Assembly: GCF_024753215.1 (NCBI RefSeq)
Contig: NZ_JANUGV010000006.1
Location: 186,001 to 250,000, forward strand
Reading direction: 5' to 3'
DNA length: 64,000 nucleotides
Origin: Massilia solisilvae
GTDB lineage: Bacteria; Pseudomonadota; Gammaproteobacteria; Burkholderiales; Burkholderiaceae_D
The notes below the pieces were generated by a model, which saw nothing but the letters and a program-made list of their open reading frames with translations, was not told the origin of the DNA and made no database searches. Positions within the stretch are counted from its first letter, which is position 1. Each line of letters begins with the position of its first letter. Made by a program: the position numbers and the translations under genes. Of this stretch, positions 26,156 through 34,518 are shown piece by piece.

Positions 26156-27055
26156 ATGCAGGAGCCATCGCTGGCGCTGGTGCGCGCTTTTGTCACCGTG
26201 GCCAGGCACCAGAGCTTTGCCAGGGCGGCGCGCGAGCTGGGGATGACGCCGTCGTCGGTGAGCCGATTGGTCAAGCAGCTCGAGGCGGCGCTGGGCATCG
26301 TGCTCATCAACCGCACCACGCGCGCGATGTCGCTCACCGAGGCCGGGCAGCGCTACTACGCCGACTGCGCGGCCGGCTTCGAGCAGTTGCGCGGGGCCTG
26401 GGAGCGGCTGCGCGACGAGCACGAACTGCCGCAGGGGACGCTGCGCCTGTCGGCGCCGCTGGTGTTCGGGCGCAGCCACGTGGTGCCGCACCTGTCCGGG
26501 TTCATGCGCGCCTACCCGCAGATCGAGATCGATCTAATCATGACCGACCGCTACGTCGATATCGTCGGCGAAGGCGTGACGCTGGCGATCCGCATCGGCC
26601 GGCTCGAGGACTCGACCCTGATCGCGAAGAAGCTGCTGCCGAACCGGCGCATTCTGGTCGCCGCGCCCGGGTACCTGCAGCGGCATGGCGAACCGGCGAG
26701 CGTGGACGATCTGGCGCGGCACGATTGCCTGGTCTCGACCGCAAGCCACGACGGCGAGGCCTGGCGCTTGTTTGGCCCGGAGGGCGAGCGGCTGGTGCGT
26801 CCGCGTCCGCGCGCGCGGGCCGACAACGGCGACGCGGTGCGCCAGCTGGCGGTGGACGGGCATGGCATCGCCTTCCATTCGGCGGTGACGATGGCGCCGT
26901 CGATGCGCGCCGGGGAGCTGGTGCAGGTGCTGCCTGCGTGGGCCGGGCGCGAGACCGGCGTGTACGCGGTCTATCCGGCGCGCGCGCTGGGGCCCGTTGC
27001 GCGCAGCTTCCTGGACTACCTGGCGGCGCGCTGGGCCGAGGATGGCACGGCCTAG
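26156..27055 (+). CDS. LysR-family transcriptional regulator
   Basis: 299 residues with a strong GCAGGAGGA ribosome site. The N-terminal winged HTH (FVTVARHQSFARAARELGMTPSSVSRLVKQLEAALG) is classic LysR. A substrate-binding domain follows from about residue 90. It is divergent from the PEP-mutase-like gene, the usual LysR arrangement. The 3' end overlaps the convergent hypothetical gene by four bases. Confidence 0.95.
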   Translation: MQEPSLALVRAFVTVARHQSFARAARELGMTPSSVSRLVKQLEAALGIVLINRTTRAMSLTEAGQRYYADCAAGFEQLRGAWERLRDEHELPQGTLRLSAPLVFGRSHVVPHLSGFMRAYPQIEIDLIMTDRYVDIVGEGVTLAIRIGRLEDSTLIAKKLLPNRRILVAAPGYLQRHGEPASVDDLARHDCLVSTASHDGEAWRLFGPEGERLVRPRPRARADNGDAVRQLAVDGHGIAFHSAVTMAPSMRAGELVQVLPAWAGRETGVYAVYPARALGPVARSFLDYLAARWAEDGTA

Positions 27056-28080
27056 CGGCCTTCGGCCGCCGCTTCCAGCTCGTCCAGCTGGCGGATGCGG
27101 CGGCTGGTGAGCAGCGCGCGCCAGCCGGAAGCCGGCACGTCCGGGTACTTGATCGAGCCGAACAGCTCCATCGCGTCGCGGTAGGCGAGCCAGGCACGCT
27201 GGGTCTTCTCGACCCCCGACTTGCGGATCGAGCCGAGGTAGGAGTCCGGGCCGGGCACGGCCTGCATGAACTGCTGGTACAACTGGTTCATCTTGTCGTC
27301 CAGCGCCTTGTATTCGCCCTCGCTAAAGCGTGGCGTCTTCCCGCGCTGGAATTCGGACAGGTCCTCGTTGAAGCGGTCCAGCTCCGCGCTCAGGGCCTCG
27401 GCGCGCAGGCGCGCGCGGGCCAGGCTGCCCTGGTCGGTCTCGTAGTCGCCGCGATGCTCGGCAAAGTGCTGCATCGCCTCGCGCACCATGTCCAGCCCGA
27501 CGCGTTCCTTCGGTGTCCACGCGCGCGTGAGCGCGGCCAGGTCGTCATTGCGCAGGCGGTCGCCCTGGCGCTCGCGCGCGGCGGCGCAAAAGTCGCGCAG
27601 CGCCGGGCCGGCGTCGTCGCACTGGTCGAACACCGTGCGCGCGTCGCGCCGCTTCAGGCGCGCCAGCCGGTTGCGCAGTTCGGCCGGCGTGGATGGCATG
27701 GCGCACGCGTACTTCATCGCCAGCCCGAGGTTGGGCGCCACGCCCGCGCCGTTCGCATACAACATCATCAACACCGCGCTGTCGCCGGTGCGGAAAGCGC
27801 ACTCGCGCACCTTGTCCCAGTCGGCGTCGCCGGGCCGGTGCATCGCGCGGGTGTCGTAATACAGCGCGGCGGCATCGCAGCGTGCCGGCCCGCCTGCCCG
27901 CGCCAGGTCGCCCGGCGGCGGGCGCAGGTAGCGCACCTGCTGGCATTGCAGGCCGGGCTCGGTGGTGGCGCCCTTGTGCGTCGCCGCGGGATGGTTCGCG
28001 GCCCAGGTATCAGCCGCGAGCAGCGCCGCCGGGACCATCGCCAGGCGCAGCACGCGCAGCAGGGTTGAAGTCGTGGCCAT
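27052..28080 (-). CDS. Exported protein with LprI-like C-terminal region
   Basis: 342 residues from the ATG at 28080 (MATTSTLLRVLRLAM). I chose this start because AGGAGG lies just upstream and is read as Arg-Arg in the longer frame. A signal peptide ends ADTWAAN. There are paired cysteines, and the C-terminal helical region contains KTQRAWLAYRDAMELFG, like the LprI/DUF1311 motif of secreted lysozyme-inhibitor-like proteins. A middle segment (MLYANGAGVAPNLGLAMKYAC) resembles a Sel1-type repeat. The function is unknown; peptidoglycan-enzyme inhibition is only one possibility. Confidence 0.7.
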   Translation of the reverse strand: MATTSTLLRVLRLAMVPAALLAADTWAANHPAATHKGATTEPGLQCQQVRYLRPPPGDLARAGGPARCDAAALYYDTRAMHRPGDADWDKVRECAFRTGDSAVLMMLYANGAGVAPNLGLAMKYACAMPSTPAELRNRLARLKRRDARTVFDQCDDAGPALRDFCAAARERQGDRLRNDDLAALTRAWTPKERVGLDMVREAMQHFAEHRGDYETDQGSLARARLRAEALSAELDRFNEDLSEFQRGKTPRFSEGEYKALDDKMNQLYQQFMQAVPGPDSYLGSIRKSGVEKTQRAWLAYRDAMELFGSIKYPDVPASGWRALLTSRRIRQLDELEAAAEGR

Positions 28081-28123
28081 CGCCCACCTCCTCATTTGCT
28101 TCTCGGATGCAGTTAGTTTCCGA

Positions 28124-28303
28124 ATGGAAGATTCAAACCTAAACCAGGCTGATCCTGGCGGAGGTGACGTGGCGCAATTTCTTCGCATGTTGTGTGTTCA
28201 AAATCAACTGCTGCAAGCTTCGCAACGCACGCAAATTTTTTTCCGGTTGGCAAAGCAGACGGCCGAAAAACTCTTTAAAATTCCTCCCGTAAATTATTCC
28301 TGA
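28124..28303 (+). CDS. Candidate small protein of 59 residues
   Basis: The ATG at 28124 opens a frame starting MEDSNLNQAD and ending KIPPVNYS. Most of the middle looks helical and amphipathic (QFLRMLCVQNQLLQASQR). The stop codon's last base is the first base of a nine-pair hairpin terminator, as expected for a real short gene. Codon use is AT-richer than in neighbours. There is no clear ribosome site, and the promoter would have to lie in about 40 bp or inside the divergent gene. It could instead be a small RNA ending at this terminator. I do not recognise the sequence. Confidence 0.4.
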   Translation: MEDSNLNQADPGGGDVAQFLRMLCVQNQLLQASQRTQIFFRLAKQTAEKLFKIPPVNYS

Positions 28304-28336
28304 CGCCAACCACTTCGGTTGGCGTTTCGCATTTTT
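28303..28336 (+). terminator. Hairpin terminator upstream of the MFS gene
   Basis: ACGCCAACC, loop ACTTC, GGTTGGCGT (nine perfect pairs), then TTCGCATTTTT. It ends a plus-strand transcript coming from 28.1-28.3 kb, since the gene on the other side runs away on the minus strand. It supports a short gene or RNA before it, or acts as a leader attenuator for the MFS gene. The remaining gap to 28415 shows nothing else. Confidence 0.75.
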
Positions 28337-28415
28337 AGGCCCTGTTAGCAGTTCTTTACTGAACGAAGTTGAAACGTCCTGCCCCGCAGGCCCGCCCAAC
28401 CGACCAACCGGAACA

Positions 28416-29573
28416 ATGCAAACTCCTGTCTCCAGCCAACGCTTTTCGCTCACCCAAGTACAAATCCAAAGCTTCGCCCTGCCCCTGTTGTTCGCCCTGT
28501 TCGGGCTGATCATGGGATCGTGGGCGGGCCGCATTCCGGCGCTGGCCGCCGGCGTGCACGTGTCGCACGCCGCACTGTCGATGGTGCTGCTGTGCGGCGG
28601 CCTCGGCGCCGTCGTTTCTTACCCAATTTCGTCCTGGCTGATGGGCAACTACGGCGCCCGCAAGACGCTGCTGGTGTCGGGCCTGGCGCTGCTGGCCGAC
28701 CTGGTTTCGATCGGCATGGCGCCCACCGTGTCGCGCCTGATGCTGTCCGTGCTGATGCTCGGCATTACCGCCTCGACCTTCGACGTGGCCGTCAACTCGG
28801 CCGCCACCCGTCGCGAAAAGCAGAGTGGCAAGTCGGAACTGTCCCGACTGCACGGCCTGGGCTGCGCCGGTGGCCTGGCGGGCGCGACCTTGGGCAGCCT
28901 GATGGCGAGCCTGCACATTGCCCCGGCCACCCACTTCGTCATGCTGGCCGGTCCCCTGGCCCTGGTGCTGTGGGGCGCCTGCCAGGTGCTGGACATCGAC
29001 GACGCCGCCGAACACGTCGAGAAGAAGAAATTCGCGCTGCCGCGCGGCCCGCTTGCGCTGCTGGGCGCGATCGGTTTCCTCGGCTCGATGGCCGAAGGCA
29101 GCATTGCCGACTGGAGCGGCGTGTTCCTGCGCGAACACTTCCACGCCACCGACGGCCTGGCGCCGCTGGCCCTGTCGTCGTTCTCGGTGATGATGCTTGC
29201 CTCGCGCATGTGCGGTGACCGCCTGAAGGCGCGCTACGGCGCCAAGCCGCTGGTGACCGGCGGTGCGATGTTCGGCGCGGCCGGCCTGTTCTTCGCCGTG
29301 CTCTCGCCCAACGCATTCTGCGCGCTGTTTGGCTTTGCCGTGGCCGGCCTTGGCCTGTCGCTGGTGTTCCCGTTCGTGTTCTCGGCCGCCGGCGCGCAGG
29401 GCCCGATGGCGCTGGCCGGCGTGGCCAGCATGGCCTACACCGGCAGCCTGATGGGGCCGCCCGCGATCGGCGCCATCGCTCAAGGGCTGGGCATGCAGGC
29501 CGCGATCGCATGGATCGGCGCGCTGGCGCTGGCCATCGCCTGGGTCGCCAACCGGGCTCGCCTGCTCAAGTAA
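28416..29573 (+). CDS. Major facilitator superfamily transporter
   Basis: 385 residues with about twelve hydrophobic segments. The first helix (LPLLFALFGLIMGSWAGRIPAL) and loop 2-3 (LMGNYGARKTLL) fit the MFS pattern of the YbjJ type. The central loop around KKKFALPRGP separates the halves. Substrate unknown, probably export or sugar-like uptake. The upstream hairpin terminator may isolate it from other transcription, and a strong terminator follows at 29594. Confidence 0.9.
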   Translation: MQTPVSSQRFSLTQVQIQSFALPLLFALFGLIMGSWAGRIPALAAGVHVSHAALSMVLLCGGLGAVVSYPISSWLMGNYGARKTLLVSGLALLADLVSIGMAPTVSRLMLSVLMLGITASTFDVAVNSAATRREKQSGKSELSRLHGLGCAGGLAGATLGSLMASLHIAPATHFVMLAGPLALVLWGACQVLDIDDAAEHVEKKKFALPRGPLALLGAIGFLGSMAEGSIADWSGVFLREHFHATDGLAPLALSSFSVMMLASRMCGDRLKARYGAKPLVTGGAMFGAAGLFFAVLSPNAFCALFGFAVAGLGLSLVFPFVFSAAGAQGPMALAGVASMAYTGSLMGPPAIGAIAQGLGMQAAIAWIGALALAIAWVANRARLLK

Positions 29574-29593
29574 GCGCGCTTGTCTCCGCCACA

Positions 29594-29620
29594 GAGGCGC
29601 CCCGCGGGGCGCCTCTTTTC
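29594..29620 (+). terminator. Rho-independent terminator of the MFS gene
   Basis: GAGGCGCCCC, GC, GGGGCGCCTC followed by TTTTCTTT. The arms form a perfect ten-pair palindrome, starting 20 bp after the MFS stop. Confidence 0.9.
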
Positions 29621-29691
29621 TTTGCGCTGTCTGTATTCAGTGTCGAACCGTCGTTCCCGCCTTTTGCGGGGCCGACGTGTTGACTCAACAC

Positions 29692-31476
29692 TCAGGCGGT
29701 GGGCCACAGGCGGCGGTGCAGCGCAAGCACCTCGTCGGGGTCGATCTTCGGTTCGCGCATTGCGGTCAGCAAGCCGTTGCGCTCGTGCTCGATGTCGGCC
29801 AGCTGGGTGTAGCACACCCCGGCCAGGAACGGCAGCGTGGCCAGGCCCTCCATCAGCACGCGGTAGCGCTCGGCCAGCTCGCCATCGCTGCGCACTACCC
29901 CGTAGGCGTCGTACAGCCGGTCGCGCCGTTCGGGCGCCACCTCGGACGCTTCCATCAGGTAGCCGCCCACTTCGGACAGCACGATCGGCTGGCCGCGGTA
30001 GCGCGCGCCGTCGAGGAACAGCGAGGTGTCGCGTGACCAGCCTTTGTCGGGCGGGCGCCCGGTGCGCAGCGTGTCGGTGTAGCGCGCCAGCAGCTTGTCG
30101 ACGGGGTAGGTGTAGTCGTGGATGGTGCAGACGTCGGTCAGGTCGGTGTGGTGCCAGCCGTCGTTGTCGATCACCGGGCGCGTGGCATCGAGCATGCGGG
30201 TGCGCCCGACCATCTGTTCCAGGTAGGAGTGCTGTTCGGGATGCATTTTTAGCTCGGGAAAGCCGAGGTTTTCCACCAGCGGCACCCAGGCGATGATCGA
30301 CGGGTGGTTCAGGTCGCGCAGGATCGCGCGCAGCCATTCGATCAGCAGCCTTTCCTCGGCCTTGGTGGACCAGCCGCGCGCGTTGGGCATTTCCTCCCAT
30401 ACCATCAGGCCCATGCGGTCGCACCAGTAGAGCCAGCGCTCGCATTCGATCTTCTGGTGCTTGCGTACGCTGTTAAAGCCGAAGCGCTTGATCCAGCCGA
30501 TGTCGGCGCGCAGCGCGGCGTCGGACGGGGCGGCCAGCAGCGTGTCGGGCCAGTAGCCCTGGTCGAGCACCATCAGCAGAAAGATGCGCTCCCCGTTCAG
30601 GTGGAAATAGCCGTCGCGCAGTTCGATCTTGCGCAGGCCGGTGTAGGACTCCACGCTGTCGAGCAGCGCGCCCTGGTGGTACAGGCGCACGCGCAGCCGG
30701 TACAGGTGCGGGTTGGAGGGCGTCCACGGCTGCGGCGAGGCGATGCGCGTGGACAGCACGATGTGGGCGGCGTGGGTGCCGGCGCGGGTGCGCGCGATCA
30801 GGCGGTCGGACTCGATGCCGTCGAACACGTCGAGCTCGGCTTCCCAGGCGCCGAACGGCGCGTGCAGGTTGGCCTGCACGGCCAGCATGCCGTCGGGCTG
30901 GGCCGACAGGATGCGCAGGTGGTCGATGCGCACCGCCGGCACCGGCTCGAGCCAGACGCTTTGCCAGATGCCGCTGGTGCACCAGTAATAGATGCGCACC
31001 GGCTTGCCCGACGCGGACTGCTTGCCGCGCGGCTGGTAGGGATCCTGCCGGTCCTCGACGCGCACCGCGATGCGGTTGGCGCCGGGCCGCAGGTAGGGCG
31101 CAATATTGAAGTAGAACGGCACGTGCCCGCCCCGGTTGCGCCCGGCCATGCGGCCGTTGACCCAGACCTCGGCCGCGTAGTCGACGGCGCCGAAGTGCAA
31201 CAGCAGTTCGCCGAAGGTCCAGCCGGCGGGCACCTCGAAACTGCGGCCGTACCACATGATTTCGTGCACCTCGCGCGTGCCGACGCCCGAGGTGCCGGAC
31301 TGGTACGGGAACGGCACCCGGATGCGGCGCGCCAGCGGGCGGCCGTCGTACCAGCCTTCGTCCAGGCCGCGGTCCTGGTCGTCGAACGCGAACTCCCACC
31401 AGCCGTCCAGGCTGGCCCAGCCGGCGCGCACCAGCTGCGGGCGCGGATAGGGGGAGGCGGTGTCGGGCGGGTCCAT
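29692..31476 (-). CDS. Glycoside hydrolase family 2 protein (beta-galactosidase/glucuronidase type)
   Basis: 594 residues from the ATG at 31476. GH2 order is clear: N-terminal sugar-binding sandwich (LDGWWEFAFDDQD; YGRSFEVPAGW; HFGAVDYAAEVWVNG), middle immunoglobulin-like domain and a C-terminal TIM barrel from about 285 (FHLNGERIFL; FGFNSVRKHQKIE). The nucleophile region is PIVLSEVGG (Glu502). The acid/base motif reads VPLVENLG (Glu402), so the Asn that normally precedes the acid/base Glu in this clan is Val401. No signal peptide, so cytoplasmic. The 3' side faces the MFS terminator, and the 5' side is divergent from the DUF4254 gene. Confidence 0.88.
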   Translation of the reverse strand: MDPPDTASPYPRPQLVRAGWASLDGWWEFAFDDQDRGLDEGWYDGRPLARRIRVPFPYQSGTSGVGTREVHEIMWYGRSFEVPAGWTFGELLLHFGAVDYAAEVWVNGRMAGRNRGGHVPFYFNIAPYLRPGANRIAVRVEDRQDPYQPRGKQSASGKPVRIYYWCTSGIWQSVWLEPVPAVRIDHLRILSAQPDGMLAVQANLHAPFGAWEAELDVFDGIESDRLIARTRAGTHAAHIVLSTRIASPQPWTPSNPHLYRLRVRLYHQGALLDSVESYTGLRKIELRDGYFHLNGERIFLLMVLDQGYWPDTLLAAPSDAALRADIGWIKRFGFNSVRKHQKIECERWLYWCDRMGLMVWEEMPNARGWSTKAEERLLIEWLRAILRDLNHPSIIAWVPLVENLGFPELKMHPEQHSYLEQMVGRTRMLDATRPVIDNDGWHHTDLTDVCTIHDYTYPVDKLLARYTDTLRTGRPPDKGWSRDTSLFLDGARYRGQPIVLSEVGGYLMEASEVAPERRDRLYDAYGVVRSDGELAERYRVLMEGLATLPFLAGVCYTQLADIEHERNGLLTAMREPKIDPDEVLALHRRLWPTA

Positions 31477-31612
31477 TGGAACGATGGTAGGGCGCGTCAC
31501 GGCCAGGTGTTTGCGCTGCGCCAAATGCGCCGGGGCCGTTGCGCAGAACTTCAGGCGGCTCAGCCTTCTCCAACGTGGGCGTTGACACCGCCAAACTGAA
31601 GGGAGGGCGCAG

Positions 31613-32245
31613 ATGCAAGCCATGCTCGATGCGTGGGCGATCGTGCGGTTCCACGACCGCGAACTGGCGCGTGCCGGCTGGCCCGCGCCGCTGCCGCCCG
31701 GCCTGCCCGGCGCCTGGCACTGGATCGGCGCCAACCACCGTTGCAACTGCCTGCTGTGGCGCGAGGAAGACCGCGCGCGCCGGCGCAACGTGCCCGCCAG
31801 CGACATCGCCGCGAGCAAGCGCCTGATCGACCAGCACAACCAGGAGCGCAACGACGCGGTCGAGGCGATCGACGAGGCGATCCTGGCCGGGCTGGCGCAC
31901 GTGCGCAAGCAGCCCGGCGCGCGCCTGTCCAGCGAAACGGCGGGCGCCATGGTGGACCGGCTGTCGATCCTCGCCCTCAAGATCCACCACATGCGGCTGC
32001 AGGCCGAGCGCGTGCAGGCTGGCGCCGCCCATGTGCAGGCCTGCGGCGCCAAGCTCGAGCAGTTGCTCGCACAGCGGCGCGACCTGGCCGGCTGCCTGGA
32101 CCGGCTGCTTGGCGAGGCGCGTGCCGGCGACACCTATTTCAAGGTCTACCGCCAGTTCAAGATGTACAACGATCCGGCCCTCAACCCCTGCCTGTATGTG
32201 CAGGCAGCCGGGCAGGGCGCGGAGGCCGGAAAGGCGGCGCCGTGA
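31613..32245 (+). CDS. DUF4254 protein, glycosyltransferase-associated
   Basis: 210 residues with a GGGAGGG ribosome site. Features of DUF4254 are visible: [23 protein letters not shown] near the start, then [24 protein letters not shown] and [21 protein letters not shown]. The protein is helical. DUF4254 genes usually sit beside glycosyltransferases but have no known reaction. Here it opens a three-gene operon with a GT2 and a GT9 enzyme, each start overlapping the previous stop. Confidence 0.82.
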   Translation: MQAMLDAWAIVRFHDRELARAGWPAPLPPGLPGAWHWIGANHRCNCLLWREEDRARRRNVPASDIAASKRLIDQHNQERNDAVEAIDEAILAGLAHVRKQPGARLSSETAGAMVDRLSILALKIHHMRLQAERVQAGAAHVQACGAKLEQLLAQRRDLAGCLDRLLGEARAGDTYFKVYRQFKMYNDPALNPCLYVQAAGQGAEAGKAAP

Positions 32246-33087
32246 AGCCGCTGCCGGTGGACGTGCTGGTCCCCACCCGCAACCGGCCGGCGGCGCTGGC
32301 CGTCACCCTTACCGCGCTGGGCGCGCAGTCCGCCGGGCCGCTGCGCATCGTCGTGTCCGACCAGTCCGATGGCGCGAGCGTGTATGACGACGCTCAGGTC
32401 GCGGCCGTGCTGCGCTACCTGACGGCGCGCGGCCACCCGGTGGAAACGCTGCGCCACCTGCCGCGGCGCGGCATGGCCGAACAGCGCGCCTTCCTGCTGG
32501 CGCAGGCGCAGGCGCCCTATTGCCTGTTCGTGGACGACGACGTGATCCTGGAGCCCGACCTGGTGGAGCGGCTGTACCGTTCGCTTGTCGCCCAGGGCTG
32601 CGGTTTTGTCGGCAGCGCGCTGCACGGGCTCAGCTACCTGGGGCAGGTGCGGCCGTGGCAGGAGCACATTGCGTTCTGGGACGGCCCGGTGCTGCCCGAG
32701 GTGGTGCGGCCGGACGGGCAGGCGTGGGCGCGGCACCACCTGCACAGCGCGGCCAACCTGTTTCACGTGCAGGGGCGGCTGGGGCTGACGCGCGACACCG
32801 AGCGCCACTACCGGGTCGCGTGGGTCGGCGGCTGCGTACTGTTCGATACCGCCAGGCTGCGCGCGTGCGGCGGTTTCGATTTCTGGCGCGACCTGCCTGC
32901 CGAGCATTGCGGCGAGGACGTGGTGGCCCAGCTGCGCGTGATGGAGCGCTACGGTGGATGCGGACTGATTCCGTCCGGCGCCTACCACATGGAGCTGCCG
33001 ACCACGGTGGACACGCGCGAGGTCGATGCGCCTCAGGTGCTGCTTGGCGGGCACAGCGCGGCTTGCGGGCAGGACCGGACGGCATGA
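32242..33087 (+). CDS. Family 2 glycosyltransferase
   Basis: 281 residues from a GTG overlapping the DUF4254 stop (GTGA). [17 protein letters not shown] opens the GT2 fold; the metal site is [12 protein letters not shown] (Asp98-100). A late [13 protein letters not shown] matches the ED segment that holds the catalytic base in GT2 enzymes. No membrane segment, so a soluble transferase using a sugar nucleotide. Donor and acceptor are unknown. Confidence 0.9.
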   Translation: MKPLPVDVLVPTRNRPAALAVTLTALGAQSAGPLRIVVSDQSDGASVYDDAQVAAVLRYLTARGHPVETLRHLPRRGMAEQRAFLLAQAQAPYCLFVDDDVILEPDLVERLYRSLVAQGCGFVGSALHGLSYLGQVRPWQEHIAFWDGPVLPEVVRPDGQAWARHHLHSAANLFHVQGRLGLTRDTERHYRVAWVGGCVLFDTARLRACGGFDFWRDLPAEHCGEDVVAQLRVMERYGGCGLIPSGAYHMELPTTVDTREVDAPQVLLGGHSAACGQDRTA

Positions 33088-34256
33088 GCAGCCGGCGCGC
33101 ACAAGCGAACACACGCGGCACGTCCCGTGCATCTGGCAGCGTTGCCGGGGCCGCAGTGGCGGCGCAGGCACAGCTGCAGGCGCCGGCGCAGGTTCGCGAC
33201 AAGCTCGACAACGTGAACAGGATCGCAGTACTCGTGCCGCATTCGGTCGGCGACTTCGTGTTCACCTTGCCGGCACTGCACGCACTGCGCCTGGCCTACC
33301 CGCAAGCCGAGCTGGCGCTGGTCGGCCAGCCCTGGCAATGCGCACTCCTGCATGGGCGGCCCGGGCCGGTGGACAAGGTGGTGCTGATGCCGCCGTATCC
33401 GGGCGTGGGCCTGGCCGCGGACGACCCATGCGGCGACAGCGCGGCTGCGGCCTTCCTCGAACAGATGCAGGCCGCGCGTATTGACCTCGCTGTACAGCTG
33501 TTTGGCGGTGGACGCTATTCCAATCCATTCGTCCAGCGCTTCGGCGCCCGGCTCGCGGTCGGCCACCGGGCCGACGATGCGCCGCCGCTGGATCGCTGGG
33601 TTCGTTACGCGGTGCCGAACAACCGCAGGCTTGCCCTGCTCGAAGTAGCGGCACTGGCGGGCGCGCCGCCGCCGCCCTTGGGCGATGAATTCGCCGTCAC
33701 CGAGGCCGACCGTGCCGAGGCGGCCAAGGTATTCCGGGTCTGCGCGGGGCGTCCGCTCGCCGTCCTGCAGCCGGGCTCCACCGATCCGCGGCGTTGCTGG
33801 CCGGCGGAGTCCTTTGCCGCGGTGGGCACCGCGCTGGCCAAGGCCGGCGCGGCGGTCGCCGTCAACGGCACGGCCAGCGAGGCTGCCGTGGTCCGCGCGG
33901 TGATCGATGCAATGGCGTGGCCGGCAATCGACCTGACCGGCCGGCTGTCGCTGGCGGGCCTGTGCGGCTTGCTGGACGGCGCGGCGCTGATGGTATCCAA
34001 CGATACCGGCCCACTGCACCTGGCGCTGGCGATCGGCACGCCGAGCGTGGGCATCTTCTGGTTCACCAACCTGATCGATGGCACGCCGCTGCGCCAGCAT
34101 TTGCTGCGCTCCGCGCTGTCGCTGCGCCTGCACTGCCCTGTGTGCGGCGCCGAGAATGTGCGCTACCGCTGCCCGCACGATCCGAGCTTCGTGTCGGACG
34201 TGCCGGTTGAACAGGTGACGGAATTGGCGGTGTCGCTGCTGCGCAGCGCCAGTTAA
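33084..34256 (+). CDS. Family 9 glycosyltransferase (heptosyltransferase-like)
   Basis: 390 residues; its ATG overlaps the GT2 stop (ATGA). After a low-complexity N-terminal extension of about 45 residues comes the GT9 core: IAVLVPHSVGDFVFTLPALHALR, then VLQPGSTDPRRCWPAESFAAVG and the donor-site segment LMVSNDTGPLHLALAIGTPSVGIF. A CPVCGAENVRYRCPHD cluster of cysteines near the end is unusual and could bind zinc. GT9 enzymes move heptose or related sugars. The N-terminal Ala/Arg-rich extension may be an artefact of start choice. Confidence 0.88.
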   Translation: MSSRRAQANTRGTSRASGSVAGAAVAAQAQLQAPAQVRDKLDNVNRIAVLVPHSVGDFVFTLPALHALRLAYPQAELALVGQPWQCALLHGRPGPVDKVVLMPPYPGVGLAADDPCGDSAAAAFLEQMQAARIDLAVQLFGGGRYSNPFVQRFGARLAVGHRADDAPPLDRWVRYAVPNNRRLALLEVAALAGAPPPPLGDEFAVTEADRAEAAKVFRVCAGRPLAVLQPGSTDPRRCWPAESFAAVGTALAKAGAAVAVNGTASEAAVVRAVIDAMAWPAIDLTGRLSLAGLCGLLDGAALMVSNDTGPLHLALAIGTPSVGIFWFTNLIDGTPLRQHLLRSALSLRLHCPVCGAENVRYRCPHDPSFVSDVPVEQVTELAVSLLRSAS

Positions 34257-34316
34257 AGCGCACGTGCCGATCCAGACGCTTGCACCCGGGAGCCGGCGCG
34301 GGCTCTCCAGCGCAGA

Positions 34317-34420
34317 TTGAACGGGTGGGCAGGAGGACCTGCCCACACACTCGACCGGGTCCAGTCAAGCTGGGAACTGCAGCGCTCGCGTCCGGCTGCA
34401 GCTCGCTGCCCACGCGTTCA
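34317..34420. repeat. Decayed REP-like palindrome pair, copy B
   Basis: One unit is TTGAACGGGTGGGCAGG, A, GGACCTGCCCAC (34317-34346). The partner survives only as GCTGCCCACGCGTTCA (34405-34420). The outer GTAGGGTGGGC edges are lost. It lies between convergent GT9 genes, and the 262-bp gap holds nothing else I can identify. Confidence 0.65.
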
Positions 34421-34518
34421 CCTCACGTCAGATCGCCCGCGTGTGAAACCTGCCAACGGTAGGCCTTCGACGGTCCGCGCCAGCACCGCGGCAGCGGAGA
34501 TCGCGCGCCGTCCCGCCA

